A stretch of 30,995 nt of DNA, taken from the NCBI GenBank assembly GCA_031556525.1, contig JAVBSS010000044.1:1-30995 (forward strand), given 5' to 3'. Shown piece after piece: positions 15,560 through 24,912 of this stretch. The DNA is from JAVBSN01 sp031556525 (GTDB taxonomy: Bacteria > Bacillota > Clostridia > Lachnospirales > Lachnospiraceae). The notes below the pieces were generated by a model. The model was not told the DNA's origin. It ran no database searches and saw only the letters and a program-made list of their open reading frames with translations. Every line of letters starts with the position of its first letter. The first letter of the stretch is position 1. Both the position numbers and the translations under genes were made by a program.

Positions 15560-17896
15560 ATGTATATAAATATTTTGAAAAAAGACCTTAAACGAAAAAA
15601 GACAATGAATATTATTTTGCTAATATTTATTATTATGGCATCGGCATTTATTTCAAGTAGTGTTAATAATCTATTGGCTATTACTAGTGCAGTAGATACG
15701 TATATTGAAAAAGCTGAGATGTCAGATTTACTAATATTATTTTATGAAAATGATGAAACTAAGAAAGCTATGGATAATTTTCTTGAAGACACAGATACAG
15801 TGTCTGATTATGATAGTAGTAAGATGTTATATACAACAGAAAAGAATATTATGATTAAAGGAGAGCCTTGCGATTTTTCAAATGCTATAGGAATTGTGAC
15901 ACTAGATTTACTAGGATTTAAGATTTTTGATTCTGATAATTCGGTTATTGAAAAGGTAAATGATGGAGAAATCTATATTTCAACTTATCACCTTAATGCG
16001 TGGAATCTGAAGGTGGGAGATAAGGTTAAAGTGTATGATACCACCTTTACAGTAGCAGGAGGAATGAAGAATATATTATATAATTCACCATTGATGGGAA
16101 TGCAGACATTTGTAATTAGTGATAATGATTATAATAAGGTATGTAATGAATCAGATAATACATACCTGCTAAACTATGTAATAAATACAGATGATTTAGA
16201 AGGGTTTAATGTAGAATATAATAAGCAAGGATTATCACCATTAATGAATATAAATACAGCTATGATAAACCTACTATATATGATAGATATGGTTAAATCA
16301 GGGATAATGATAGTTGTAAGTATATGTTTGATTTTAATATCAATAGTTATTCTGAGATTCACCATTATGTTTACTCTTGATGAAGAGTTTAGAGAGATAG
16401 GTGTAATGAAAGCCATTGGTATTAAAAATAGTAGAATAAGATTGCTATACTGTATTAAATATTTTTCCATTGCTATAATAGGAGCAATTATAGGATTATT
16501 TTGTGGAATACCCTTTGGGAAAATGTTGCTGACAGAAGTATCAGAAAATATGGTAATGGATACTACAAGTAGTTATATAGTAAATGTTTTGTGTACTATA
16601 TTGATAATAGGAATAATTATGGCATTTTGCTATTTTGCAACAAAGAGACTTAATAAGTTTACCCCTGTTGAAGCAATTAGAAATGGTTCAAATGGTGAAC
16701 GATATAGTAGAAAAGGCATCTTGAAGTTAAGTAAGAGTTCTATGAAACCAATATTGTTTTTGGCGACTAATGATATATTAAGTAATCTAAAAAGATTTGG
16801 TGTATTAATAATCACATTTACTATAGGAATTATATTAATAATTATACCTGTAAATGCAGCAAATACAATAAAGAGTGAAAAATTATTGCCTTGGTTCTGT
16901 ATAGCATATAGTGATGTTTTTGTGTCTATTGATCCTGAAATGAGCTTTACGGAAAAAGAAACCATAGTTGCAGGTCTTACTGAAACTAAAAATAAACTTG
17001 AGGAGATTGGCATAGAAGATGCAGAGGTATTTAGTGAGGTTATGCTTAGATATAGTATTTCACATAATGAAAAGAGTACTGATTCGGTATCACTTCAAGG
17101 TATAAATGTTACACCAGATAATTATACATATATAACAGGAATTCCACCTGAAAAAGACAATGAAGTTGCTATAACCCATGTCATTGCTGAACGAATTAAT
17201 GCAGAAATTGGAGATACAGTTAATATATTAATAGGTAATGAAGAGAGGAGTTTTATTGTAACAGCCATATATCAATCAATGATGAATAGTGGAGAGGGAA
17301 TTAGATTCAATAATACATTAGAACTTGATTATACAAATGCCATGGGAATTATGGGAACACAAATTAGATATACAGATAATCCTAGTGAAGAGGAGATATT
17401 AGACAGGTATGAAAGAATTAAGGAGTTATTTGAAGATAGGGAAGTTGATAATGCAACAGAATATGTACATAGATCGTTAGATATAAATATTGATGATATG
17501 ATACATATAATTATTCTTGTTGTACTTTGTATAAATGGATTAGTTACAATACTTATGGTTAAGTCATTTATAACAAAGGAAAAAGGCGAGATAGGAATGT
17601 TAAAAGCTATAGGATTTGATAATAATACAATTGTCTTATGGCAGACAATACGTATAGGAATAATACTTGTAATATCTACTGTGTTAGGAGCAATTTTGTC
17701 AAACCCATTAGGTCAACTATCACTAGGTGCAATATTTAAAATATTTGGTGCAAGTTCAATTGAACTTGATGTTAGAGGATTAGAAGTATATGTATTATAT
17801 CCGTTGTTAGTATTTGCAGTAACAATTACAGCTAGCTATATTACAGCATGGCAAGTAAGAAAGATTTCTGCATCAGAAACAAGTAATATAGAATAG
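15560..17896 (+). CDS. FtsX-like ABC transporter permease
   Basis: About 778 residues from ATG 15560, which is seven bases after AAGGAG; an in-frame ATG at 15554 is too close to it. It has one N-terminal helix (about 15-35), an extracytoplasmic domain, and three helices with EFREIGVMKAIGIKNSRIRLLY (an FtsX signature). A second half follows the same plan, ending with KEKGEIGMLKAIGFDNNTI and three helices. This duplicated layout matches the macrolide exporter/Vex and antimicrobial-peptide transporter class. It is next to its ATPase and a two-component system, suggesting peptide antibiotic or envelope stress response; the substrate is unknown. Confidence 0.9.
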   Translation: MYINILKKDLKRKKTMNIILLIFIIMASAFISSSVNNLLAITSAVDTYIEKAEMSDLLILFYENDETKKAMDNFLEDTDTVSDYDSSKMLYTTEKNIMIKGEPCDFSNAIGIVTLDLLGFKIFDSDNSVIEKVNDGEIYISTYHLNAWNLKVGDKVKVYDTTFTVAGGMKNILYNSPLMGMQTFVISDNDYNKVCNESDNTYLLNYVINTDDLEGFNVEYNKQGLSPLMNINTAMINLLYMIDMVKSGIMIVVSICLILISIVILRFTIMFTLDEEFREIGVMKAIGIKNSRIRLLYCIKYFSIAIIGAIIGLFCGIPFGKMLLTEVSENMVMDTTSSYIVNVLCTILIIGIIMAFCYFATKRLNKFTPVEAIRNGSNGERYSRKGILKLSKSSMKPILFLATNDILSNLKRFGVLIITFTIGIILIIIPVNAANTIKSEKLLPWFCIAYSDVFVSIDPEMSFTEKETIVAGLTETKNKLEEIGIEDAEVFSEVMLRYSISHNEKSTDSVSLQGINVTPDNYTYITGIPPEKDNEVAITHVIAERINAEIGDTVNILIGNEERSFIVTAIYQSMMNSGEGIRFNNTLELDYTNAMGIMGTQIRYTDNPSEEEILDRYERIKELFEDREVDNATEYVHRSLDINIDDMIHIIILVVLCINGLVTILMVKSFITKEKGEIGMLKAIGFDNNTIVLWQTIRIGIILVISTVLGAILSNPLGQLSLGAIFKIFGASSIELDVRGLEVYVLYPLLVFAVTITASYITAWQVRKISASETSNIE

Positions 17897-17908
17897 GAGA
17901 GAATAATT

Positions 17909-18676
17909 ATGAAAAATGTGCTTGAAGTAAAGAATTTGTGTAAAACATATATAGTAAATAAGAATCAAAATAATGTATTAAAGAATGTTAATTTTAATAT
18001 TGATGAAGGTGAAATGGTAGCAGTTATGGGACCATCAGGTTCAGGTAAATCTACACTGTTATATACTGTTTCTGGAATGGATGGAATTACAGCAGGAGAA
18101 GTTAACTTTTGTGATAAGAATATAATGGAGCTTAATCAAAAGGAGCTAGCCAAGGTAAGACTTGATGAGATGGGATTTATATTTCAACAAATGTATATGC
18201 TTAAGAACCTTTCTGTATTTGATAATATTATTTTACCATCAATAGAGTCTAAGGCTAATAATGCACCTAAGAAAGATAAGGTTCAATATGGACAGGATCT
18301 AATGCGTAAGCTTGGAATAATTGATGTGGCAGATAATGATATAAATGAGGTTTCTGGAGGACAATTGCAACGTGCTTGTATATGCAGAAGTATGATTAAT
18401 CATCCAAAGATGATATTTGCAGATGAGCCAACAGGTGCATTAAATAGAGCATCATCAGATGAAGTAATGACAGAGCTTTGTAAAATTAATAATGAGGGTA
18501 CAACTATTATGCTTGTAACACATGATGTAAAGGTTGCTGCAAAATGTGGACGAGTAATGTATATAGTTGATGGAAATATAAAAGGAGAGTATAATTTAGA
18601 AAGATATTCAGAAGAATCAAATCTTAGAGATAGAGAGCGTTCTTTGAATAATTGGCTTATGGAGATGGGATGGTAA
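17909..18676 (+). CDS. ABC transporter ATP-binding protein, LolD/MacB-like
   Basis: A 255-residue ATPase. Walker A is GPSGSGKS (about residues 41-48), a Q-loop lies in MGFIFQQMYMLKNLSVFDNI, the signature is VSGGQLQRACICRSM, and Walker B is MIFADEPTGALN. The H-loop is LVTHDVKVAAKCG. It powers the FtsX permease encoded 12 bases upstream. The start has an AGGAGA site. The substrate is unknown, but this ATPase class partners with FtsX-type mechanotransmission permeases rather than transmembrane pumps. Confidence 0.94.
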   Translation: MKNVLEVKNLCKTYIVNKNQNNVLKNVNFNIDEGEMVAVMGPSGSGKSTLLYTVSGMDGITAGEVNFCDKNIMELNQKELAKVRLDEMGFIFQQMYMLKNLSVFDNIILPSIESKANNAPKKDKVQYGQDLMRKLGIIDVADNDINEVSGGQLQRACICRSMINHPKMIFADEPTGALNRASSDEVMTELCKINNEGTTIMLVTHDVKVAAKCGRVMYIVDGNIKGEYNLERYSEESNLRDRERSLNNWLMEMGW

Positions 18677-18682
18677 TTCACT

Positions 18683-19345
18683 ATGATAGATATATTAATA
18701 GTTGAAGATAATGTAGAACTTGCCAGTTTGTTACGTGATTTTCTTATAACAGAAAATTATACAGTAGAGGTTTGCCCCTCTGGGGAAGATGGGGTATCTT
18801 ACTTTGAAAAACATGGAGCAAAATTAGTAGTATTAGATATTATGCTACCTAATATGGATGGATTTGCTGTATGCAAGAAGTTACGTGAAAATAGTAATGT
18901 GCCTATTATAGTAGTAAGTGCCAAGATGGAGAAAGAAGATAAGCTTAATGGACTTATGTTAGGCGCTGACGACTATATTGAGAAACCATATGACATAGAT
19001 ATACTTCTTGCTAAGATAAGTGGAATATTTAAGAGAAGATATGAAACAGATGTTATTACAGAGGGCAATCTAAGAATTGACAAAGTAAGCAGGCAGGTTT
19101 ATAGAGATAACCAAGAACTTATTATGACAGCAAAAGAGTTTGATTTGCTTCTACTATTAATGGAGAATAAGGGTAAGGTATTGAATAAGGATATGCTGTT
19201 TAATAAGATATGGGGCTTTGATAGTTTTAGTGAGCCACAGACCTTAACAGTTCATATAAAATGGTTAAGAGAAAAGATAGAAGAAGATACTAAGAATCCT
19301 ACAAGAATAATAACTGTATGGGGTGTTGGATACAGGTTTGAATAG
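18683..19345 (+). CDS. OmpR-family response regulator
   Basis: A 220-residue regulator. The receiver has acidic residues near its start (VEDN), phospho-acceptor D52 in VVLDIMLPN, and K101 in EKPYD. The C-terminal winged helix (about 125-218) ends with RTITVWGVGYRFE-type sequence (RIITVWGVGYRFE). It sits six bases after the ATPase and seven before the histidine kinase. It likely controls the transporter genes it is cotranscribed with. Confidence 0.95.
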   Translation: MIDILIVEDNVELASLLRDFLITENYTVEVCPSGEDGVSYFEKHGAKLVVLDIMLPNMDGFAVCKKLRENSNVPIIVVSAKMEKEDKLNGLMLGADDYIEKPYDIDILLAKISGIFKRRYETDVITEGNLRIDKVSRQVYRDNQELIMTAKEFDLLLLLMENKGKVLNKDMLFNKIWGFDSFSEPQTLTVHIKWLREKIEEDTKNPTRIITVWGVGYRFE

Positions 19346-19352
19346 GTGAGAT

Positions 19353-20591
19353 ATGAAAGCATTTAACAAAATAGTTGTTTTACTAATAGGTATTATAATT
19401 ATTATATTTACAATAACAAATATATATATGTATAGAGCCTCTGACAATAGTGGGAGGCTTTATCGCGTTGAAATAAATCGTATTGCACTTGACATAGAAG
19501 ATAATGGATATAATAACTTAGACTTATCAGATTATAATCAGATAGTAAATGTAGAGAAGTTTTTAGGAGATAATTCATTTTATGAAGGAAAGGATACAGA
19601 CTATCTTATAAGGGAAATAGATGGGCAACTTTATAGATTTGATTATTTATCAGACCGTGATACTTATAAAAGCAGTATGATATGGTCAGTTAATATTACA
19701 ATGACTATTATGACTATAGTGATTATGATTGTTATGGTTTTTATAAGATTTAGTATATTAAAACCATTTAATGTATTAAGTGATGTGCCATATGAGTTAT
19801 CCAAAGGCAATCTAACAGTTCCTCTTAAAGAAAATAAAAGCAGATTTTTCGGGAAGTTTATTTGGGGAATGGATATTCTAAGGGAGAATATAGAAGAAAG
19901 TAAGAGCAAGGAACTTGAACTACAAAAAGAGAAGAAGACTCTTATATTATCTATATCACATGATATAAAAACCCCACTTTCAGCAATTAAGTTATACTCA
20001 AAAGCACTATCCAAAAACTTATATAGTAGTGAAGAAAAGCAACATGAAATAGCAGAGAATATAAATGCCAAAGCAGATGAGATAGAGCAATTTGTATCAC
20101 AGATTATTAAGGCTTCTAGTGAGGACTTCTTAAATATTGAAGTTGAGAATAGTGAGTTTTATTTATCTGAAATGATGAATAAAATTAATGCATTTTATAG
20201 TGAAAAATTAGAACTACTTAAGATAGATTTTAACATAGAATCATATTCTGATTGTATACTTGTTGGAGATATAGAACGTAGTATAGAGGTGGTACAAAAT
20301 TTAATTGAAAATGCAATAAAATATGGCAACGGACACAGTATTAAGATAAGCTTTGCAGATGAAGAAGATTGTAGATTAGTAACAGTATCTAATAGTGGAT
20401 GTACACTTCCACAAAATGAAATGCCCCACATATTTGATAGCTTTTGGAGGGGTTCAAATGTAGGTAACAATGGAGGAAGTGGGTTAGGCTTATATATATG
20501 CCGCCAACTTATGAATAAGATGGCGGGGGATATATACGCTCACAGAGAAAATGAAACAATGATAGTTACAGCAGTATTTAAGAAAGCGTAG
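19353..20591 (+). CDS. Sensor histidine kinase
   Basis: A 412-residue kinase with membrane helices at about 7-24 and 107-130 enclosing an extracytoplasmic sensor domain of some 80 residues. A HAMP-like segment follows, then H box SISHDIKTPLSAIK (H at about 203), N box NLIENAIKYG, and F/G boxes FDSFWRG and GGSGLGLYI. It is the partner of the regulator directly upstream. The sensor domain is much longer than in the BceS-type intramembrane kinases, so it may sense a ligand outside the cell. Its stop overlaps the convergent minus-strand gene by 14 bases. Confidence 0.94.
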   Translation: MKAFNKIVVLLIGIIIIIFTITNIYMYRASDNSGRLYRVEINRIALDIEDNGYNNLDLSDYNQIVNVEKFLGDNSFYEGKDTDYLIREIDGQLYRFDYLSDRDTYKSSMIWSVNITMTIMTIVIMIVMVFIRFSILKPFNVLSDVPYELSKGNLTVPLKENKSRFFGKFIWGMDILRENIEESKSKELELQKEKKTLILSISHDIKTPLSAIKLYSKALSKNLYSSEEKQHEIAENINAKADEIEQFVSQIIKASSEDFLNIEVENSEFYLSEMMNKINAFYSEKLELLKIDFNIESYSDCILVGDIERSIEVVQNLIENAIKYGNGHSIKISFADEEDCRLVTVSNSGCTLPQNEMPHIFDSFWRGSNVGNNGGSGLGLYICRQLMNKMAGDIYAHRENETMIVTAVFKKA

Positions 20592-21606
20592 GAATACCGT
20601 TGTCAGACCATTCTTTTACTAATGTTGCTTTTGCTTTAGAAATTGAATCATTTATTCGCAGAAAAGCTATTATAGGTAATTCAACAATACAAAGAATAAC
20701 TACAAATACTAATGTATCTAACACCGCACTTGTTAATGCAACAAGTATAATTATAACTAAGAAGAATAACATTAAGAATATCCAAATAATCTTACTGCAT
20801 ATAGTTTCTATTTTGACTTCTTTTTCAAGTCTTACCATATAGGTTTCAGGAGTAAGAAGTTCCTTGCCACGCTTTTCTAATTTTTTATTTAACGTATGAT
20901 ATCTATTAATCAGATTAGCTGGCATATTATTAATTACTATATTTTTGAACTTAGACTCTTTTTTAGATTCCCTACGATTGGAATTTATTAAGCTGCTTGT
21001 GATTTTAAAAATAACAATATATAATACGGTAGCTAATATAACAGGCCACATAAGAATCCCTATATCATAACCTATACTTGCCATGAAGAATGGTATACAA
21101 CTAATAAGGAATATAATTGCAGATATACAATATGTTTTAAATGAGAAATGCTTCTTAATAAACATATATTTTTGAAAAATTAAACTAACTAATACCGATA
21201 TAATTGATCCGCATAGAAATCCAACTATATAACCAGCCATATTAGTCTTTATTAATAAAAAGTCATTAAAATTTTGTGGCTTCTCAAAAAGTACACTAGT
21301 TAGTTCTACAATAAATATAAACCAACAAAGAGAATATAAGCGAGAGGCTGCTCCGAGTATTCGTTGCCCCAAGCTATAATTTTCAAAATATAGTTTGCAA
21401 AAGTTTTCTACATTAGAGCCAATAATTTTCTTGATGGGTTTATTCTCTTCCTGTGCGCTGTAGAAAGTATCTAATAGATCTGATAACATTTCAATTTTTG
21501 TGTCTACGTCGATATCTATAACTGTTGCATATAAATCAATTTTATTAAATGTCTCTAGATATTCACCTGTTAATCTCTCTTTATAAAGTATATAATTTGT
21601 ATCCAT
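20578..21606 (-). CDS. Membrane protein with HAAS/DUF1048-like N-terminal domain
   Basis: A 342-residue protein. The cytoplasmic N-terminal part (about residues 1-85) has the helical pattern of small domains found beside PadR regulators: LLDTFYSAQEENKPIKKIIGSN followed by VENFCKLYF. Four to six membrane helices follow (about 90-112, 125-145, 155-180, 185-205, then 270-320). It is four bases downstream of the PadR gene and on the same transcript. Such proteins are thought to act with the PadR partner or an anti-sigma-like role, but no function is established. The HAAS/DUF1048 name is from motif recognition only. Confidence 0.65.
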   Translation of the reverse strand: MDTNYILYKERLTGEYLETFNKIDLYATVIDIDVDTKIEMLSDLLDTFYSAQEENKPIKKIIGSNVENFCKLYFENYSLGQRILGAASRLYSLCWFIFIVELTSVLFEKPQNFNDFLLIKTNMAGYIVGFLCGSIISVLVSLIFQKYMFIKKHFSFKTYCISAIIFLISCIPFFMASIGYDIGILMWPVILATVLYIVIFKITSSLINSNRRESKKESKFKNIVINNMPANLINRYHTLNKKLEKRGKELLTPETYMVRLEKEVKIETICSKIIWIFLMLFFLVIIILVALTSAVLDTLVFVVILCIVELPIIAFLRINDSISKAKATLVKEWSDNGIPTLS

Positions 21607-21609
21607 AGT

Positions 21610-21927
21610 CTACTCTCCTAAAATATTATTTGCTAGATTTGTAATGTGTCTATAATTAATCTTAAATAATGCTAATTGCTCTATACCCTCAGTAGTAATT
21701 GAATAGTATTTTCTTATAGGACCTAAAGGAGATTTTGCTTTTCGACATGCGATATATCCCTTTTTATCAAGTCTTGTTAGAGCGGGATATAGAGTGCCTT
21801 CTAAGATATCTTCAAAACCATAACTTTCTAATTTTGAAAGAATCTCATAACCATAAGTTTCACCTTCGCCTATAATACTTAATATACAACCTTCTAATAT
21901 TCCTTTTAATAATTGTGCATCATCCAT
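21610..21927 (-). CDS. PadR family transcriptional regulator
   Basis: A 105-residue winged-helix regulator. Motifs: LKGILEGCILSIIGEGETYGYEI, then the recognition region EGTLYPALTRLDKKGYI and the wing SPLGPIRKYYSIT. PadR proteins are dimeric repressors responding to small molecules or antibiotics. It heads a two-gene operon with the downstream membrane protein (4-base gap). Paired palindromes overlap its promoter, indicating self-repression. The ribosome binding site (GGTGAAG) is weak. Confidence 0.93.
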   Translation of the reverse strand: MDDAQLLKGILEGCILSIIGEGETYGYEILSKLESYGFEDILEGTLYPALTRLDKKGYIACRKAKSPLGPIRKYYSITTEGIEQLALFKINYRHITNLANNILGE

Positions 21928-21950
21928 ATCTTCACCAACTTATCAGTCAT

Positions 21951-22015
21951 CTACTTTGCAATACCAAGTAGTGTAAATAGAAGATATCATAGCTACTATG
22001 CTTTGTCAAGTAGTG
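21951..22015 (-). promoter_or_regulatory. PadR operon promoter with paired operator-like dyads
   Basis: On the minus strand, TTGACA (22004-22009), a 17-base spacer and TATCTT (21981-21986) form a promoter. Two related palindromes bracket it. One is CTACTT (21951-21956) with AAGTAG (21966-21971), just downstream of the start site. The other is CTACT (21993-21997) with AGTAG (22009-22013), overlapping the -35. Each plus-strand right arm reads CAAGTAGTG, 43 bp apart. This suggests PadR autorepression. Confidence 0.65.
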
Positions 22016-22124
22016 AATTGAAATGAAATTTTTTAAGTATAAATACTAGTAAATATAATGTATTTTAATACTGTCATATAGATTAATATATAACTAAGAT
22101 TATATTGCCGAAGGAGATTGATGT

Positions 22125-23864
22125 ATGAAGCGATTCAAGGTTATTTATTTAATTGTTATGACAGTATTTTTAATTGGAGCATTAAGTGGATGTAGCACAG
22201 ATAAGAAGAATGAGAATATATCTTCTATTGAGTTAACAAGACTTATGGGAAATGGTACTAACCTGGGAAACACTATGGAGGCATATGGACATGGGACTTT
22301 AGGTGTAGGTGCAGATACGTCTAGTTATGAAACTTACTGGGGTCAACCAGTTACGACCCAAGAGATTATTACTGGTATGAAAGAATCAGGATTTGATTCT
22401 ATAAGAATTCCAGTTGCTTGGACTAATGCAATGGATTTTGAAAATGGAGATTATACAATTAATGAGGACTATCTTAATCGTGTTGAAGAGATTATTAATT
22501 ATGCATTGAACGAAGATATGTATGTAATAATTAACGACCATTGGGATGGCGGTTGGTGGGGCATGTTTGGCTCTGCTAACGAAGAGACAAGGGAAAAAGC
22601 AATGGATATGTACATATCTATGTGGACTCAGATAAGTGAGGAATATGCAGATTATTCAAATAAACTTATATTTGAATCTGCAAATGAAGAGTTAGGGAAT
22701 AGACTTAATGACCTTGATTTATGTCCTGATTCTGGAAGTTTATCAGAAGATGAATGTTATGAGATGACTAATAAGATTAATCAAGCATTCGTTGATACAG
22801 TAAGAAGCACAGGAGGAAATAATAAGGATAGATTCTTATTAATTGCTGGTTATAATACAGATATTAAATGTACTTGTGATGATCGTTTTATTATGCCAGA
22901 AGATTCTGCTGATGATAAGCTGTTAATATCAGTTCATTATTATGAACCGTTTGGATATTGTGGTAGTGAAAGTCTATCAACTTGGGGTACAAGTAAGGAC
23001 TATGAAGACCAAAATGAGTTTCTAGAAATGATGACAAAATTTACAGAGCAAGGCTACGGAGTTGTAATAGGAGAATATTCAGTAGCACTTAATAAAGATA
23101 AGTCTGTTAAGGAAAATACTTGCGATTTCATAAATAATTTTCTTGATAACTGTGATTTATATGGTTATTGCCCAATGTTCTGGGATTGCAGTAGTCACTA
23201 CATAAGAACAGATTTAGCTTTTTCTGATGAGGCAGTTGCGAAAACTTTTAAGAGCAGAAGTCTTAGTGAGCAATCGGATATGAATGAGGAAGATATTATA
23301 GCTAATGCTAAGTCATCAATAGAAGAATCGTTGGTATCAGCAAAAGCTATAGAGGAAGAAAATCGCCTAAGCGATGATGAATCTGTTGCATGGATTATGT
23401 TTAACAGTAATGATTGGAATACTATATACAGTGTTGGTGATGAATATAACCCTACTGCAAAGACAGGTGGAGTAGAGGCAGTTGATGTAGAGGTAACTGG
23501 TGAAGGAACATACACAGTAAGTCTTGATTTTACAGGCACTGGTGAGGGCTTTGCAGATAGTACTGTATTCTGTGCATTAGCAATTGCAAATGGAGAACAA
23601 TTATATCCCGAATACTCAATTATTATAAAAGAAATGGTAATAAATGGTGAGGTTAAAACCCTAAAAGGAAAACCATATACAACTAGTGATGATGGTAAAT
23701 GTACAAGAGTAAATATATATAACGAATGGGTAACATCTGTACCACCAGAAGCACGTACAGCAGACGGAAATACTAACTATGTTACACCTATACTTATTGA
23801 CAATACTACACTAGGTCGTATCGAAACAATTGAAATAACATTTGATTATTGTCCGAAAAAATAA
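22125..23864 (+). CDS. Secreted GH5 glycoside hydrolase (cellulase-like lipoprotein)
   Basis: A 579-residue protein. Its lipoprotein signal peptide ends LIGALSGC, with the lipidated Cys at residue 23. The GH5 barrel shows GNGTNLGNTMEAYG, SIRIPVAWTN, INDHWDGGWWG, catalytic acid/base E188 in SANEELG, HYYEPFGYCG, nucleophile E317 in VIGEYSVA, and FWDCSS. A beta-sandwich-like C-terminal domain (about 415-578) of unknown role follows. It likely hydrolyses a beta-glucan, mannan or xyloglucan at the cell surface; GH5 covers many substrates. An AAGGAG site precedes the ATG. It is transcribed alone and ends in a strong terminator. Confidence 0.9.
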   Translation: MKRFKVIYLIVMTVFLIGALSGCSTDKKNENISSIELTRLMGNGTNLGNTMEAYGHGTLGVGADTSSYETYWGQPVTTQEIITGMKESGFDSIRIPVAWTNAMDFENGDYTINEDYLNRVEEIINYALNEDMYVIINDHWDGGWWGMFGSANEETREKAMDMYISMWTQISEEYADYSNKLIFESANEELGNRLNDLDLCPDSGSLSEDECYEMTNKINQAFVDTVRSTGGNNKDRFLLIAGYNTDIKCTCDDRFIMPEDSADDKLLISVHYYEPFGYCGSESLSTWGTSKDYEDQNEFLEMMTKFTEQGYGVVIGEYSVALNKDKSVKENTCDFINNFLDNCDLYGYCPMFWDCSSHYIRTDLAFSDEAVAKTFKSRSLSEQSDMNEEDIIANAKSSIEESLVSAKAIEEENRLSDDESVAWIMFNSNDWNTIYSVGDEYNPTAKTGGVEAVDVEVTGEGTYTVSLDFTGTGEGFADSTVFCALAIANGEQLYPEYSIIIKEMVINGEVKTLKGKPYTTSDDGKCTRVNIYNEWVTSVPPEARTADGNTNYVTPILIDNTTLGRIETIEITFDYCPKK

Positions 23865-23922
23865 TTTGAAATTGGGTATTGATAATAAAAAACAAGAGAG
23901 TATTATGAGACACATAAAAACG

Positions 23923-23956
23923 AAGGCGTTGGATATTTATCCAGCGCCTTTTGTTT
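23923..23956 (+). terminator. Terminator after the GH5 gene
   Basis: An 11-bp stem (23923-23933 with 23940-23950; one G-T pair), six-base loop, then a TTGTTTTT tail. Confidence 0.9.
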
Positions 23957-24332
23957 TTGAAGAATATATATGAGCTCATTTCTTATGTGATATAGGATGG
24001 TTATTCTCAAGTTGGTAACATGAGGTAACCCTCTATTGTTGCGTGGAGGATGGTTGCTCTTAATAATAGAATATAAAAGTTTTGTTAATTAGAAAGTATT
24101 ATTATTTTACTTAAATTAAGATGGTGTTATAATGATAATAATGGCTTTTCTATAGATTATGATTTAACGTTACAGATAGAATTTATATATGGTGATGAGG
24201 GAGAGCTTATTGCAGAGATAGAAGATATACACGTTATGTAATACTGTAGTTTAAATCTAACGTAAGATATGAATAACATTAGAAAATAATTTGTATGCAA
24301 GGTTATACAATTGATATCCGTGGAGGAACTTA
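23957..24332 (+). other. Intergenic region before the GNAT gene
   Basis: There is no complete gene in these 376 bases. Two copies of AGGATGGTT (near 23994 and 24047) lie about 53 bp apart, with GGTAAC twice between them. A TTTACT / 16-base / TATAAT promoter-like element lies at about 24109-24136. An open frame ending at 24241 looks like a coding remnant and is listed separately. Confidence 0.5.
24113..24241 (+). pseudogene. Possible C-terminal coding remnant
   Basis: The frame ending in the TAA at 24239-24241 reads protein-like residues NGFSIDYDLTLQIEF followed by GDEGELIAEIEDIHVM. It has no ATG, GTG or TTG start upstream before an in-frame stop. The acidic, alternating pattern looks like the last strand and turn of a domain rather than random translation. 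I cannot name the family. It could be a decayed gene or chance. Confidence 0.25.
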
Positions 24333-24827
24333 ATGAATATAGTAATAAGAAAATACAGTGAGCATGATATAGATAAGATGATAGATATATGGAATGAAGT
24401 AGTTGATGAAGGACAAGCATTTCCACAAATAGATAGATTAACTATAGATAGTGGCAGGAAATTCTTTTCGTCACAGTCATTTACGGGAGTTGCAGAGGAT
24501 GTAGACACAGGAAAAATATTTGGATTATACATATTGCATCCCAATAATATAGGTAGATGCGGACATATATCAAATGCAAGTTATGCAGTAGCATCATCGT
24601 CAAGGGGACTTAATATAGGAGAACAATTAGTAAAACATTCGATGAGCATATCAGTAGAATTAGGATATAGAATATTACAGTTTAATGCAGTTGTTAAGAC
24701 TAATTATAAAGCTATTAAATTGTACGAGAAATTAGGCTTTGTTAGACTTGGAACAATTCCAAAAGGATTCTTACTTAAAGATGGAACTTATGAGGATATA
24801 ATTCCATTTTATTGTGAGTTGATATAA
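24333..24827 (+). CDS. GNAT family N-acetyltransferase
   Basis: A 164-residue single-domain acetyltransferase. The N-terminal strand and helix (IVIRKYSEHDIDKMIDIWNEVVDEG) and the acetyl-CoA loop region with SSSRGLNIGEQLVKHSMSIS are typical. The C-terminal FNAVVKTNYKAIKLYEKLGF motif completes the fold. The FPQIDRL stretch resembles phosphinothricin-like and related amino-acid acetyltransferases, but the substrate is unknown. A GGAGGA site precedes the ATG. Confidence 0.92.
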   Translation: MNIVIRKYSEHDIDKMIDIWNEVVDEGQAFPQIDRLTIDSGRKFFSSQSFTGVAEDVDTGKIFGLYILHPNNIGRCGHISNASYAVASSSRGLNIGEQLVKHSMSISVELGYRILQFNAVVKTNYKAIKLYEKLGFVRLGTIPKGFLLKDGTYEDIIPFYCELI

Positions 24828-24912
24828 TATGTTTAATAAATTGGATGATGGCGTTAGAAAACAAAGCTTTGGATATGGGAAATAACTATTATAAATATAA
24901 AGGGGTATATCA

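Noticed and set aside
22125..22140. Catabolite-response-like TGAAGCGATTCA at the GH5 start
   Set aside because: It is two bases short of the 14-base cre consensus and consists of the first codons of the signal peptide, so chance is likelier.
24829..24885. 18-residue frame between the GNAT and DUF6483 genes
   Set aside because: Very short, no clear ribosome binding site, no recognisable motif.
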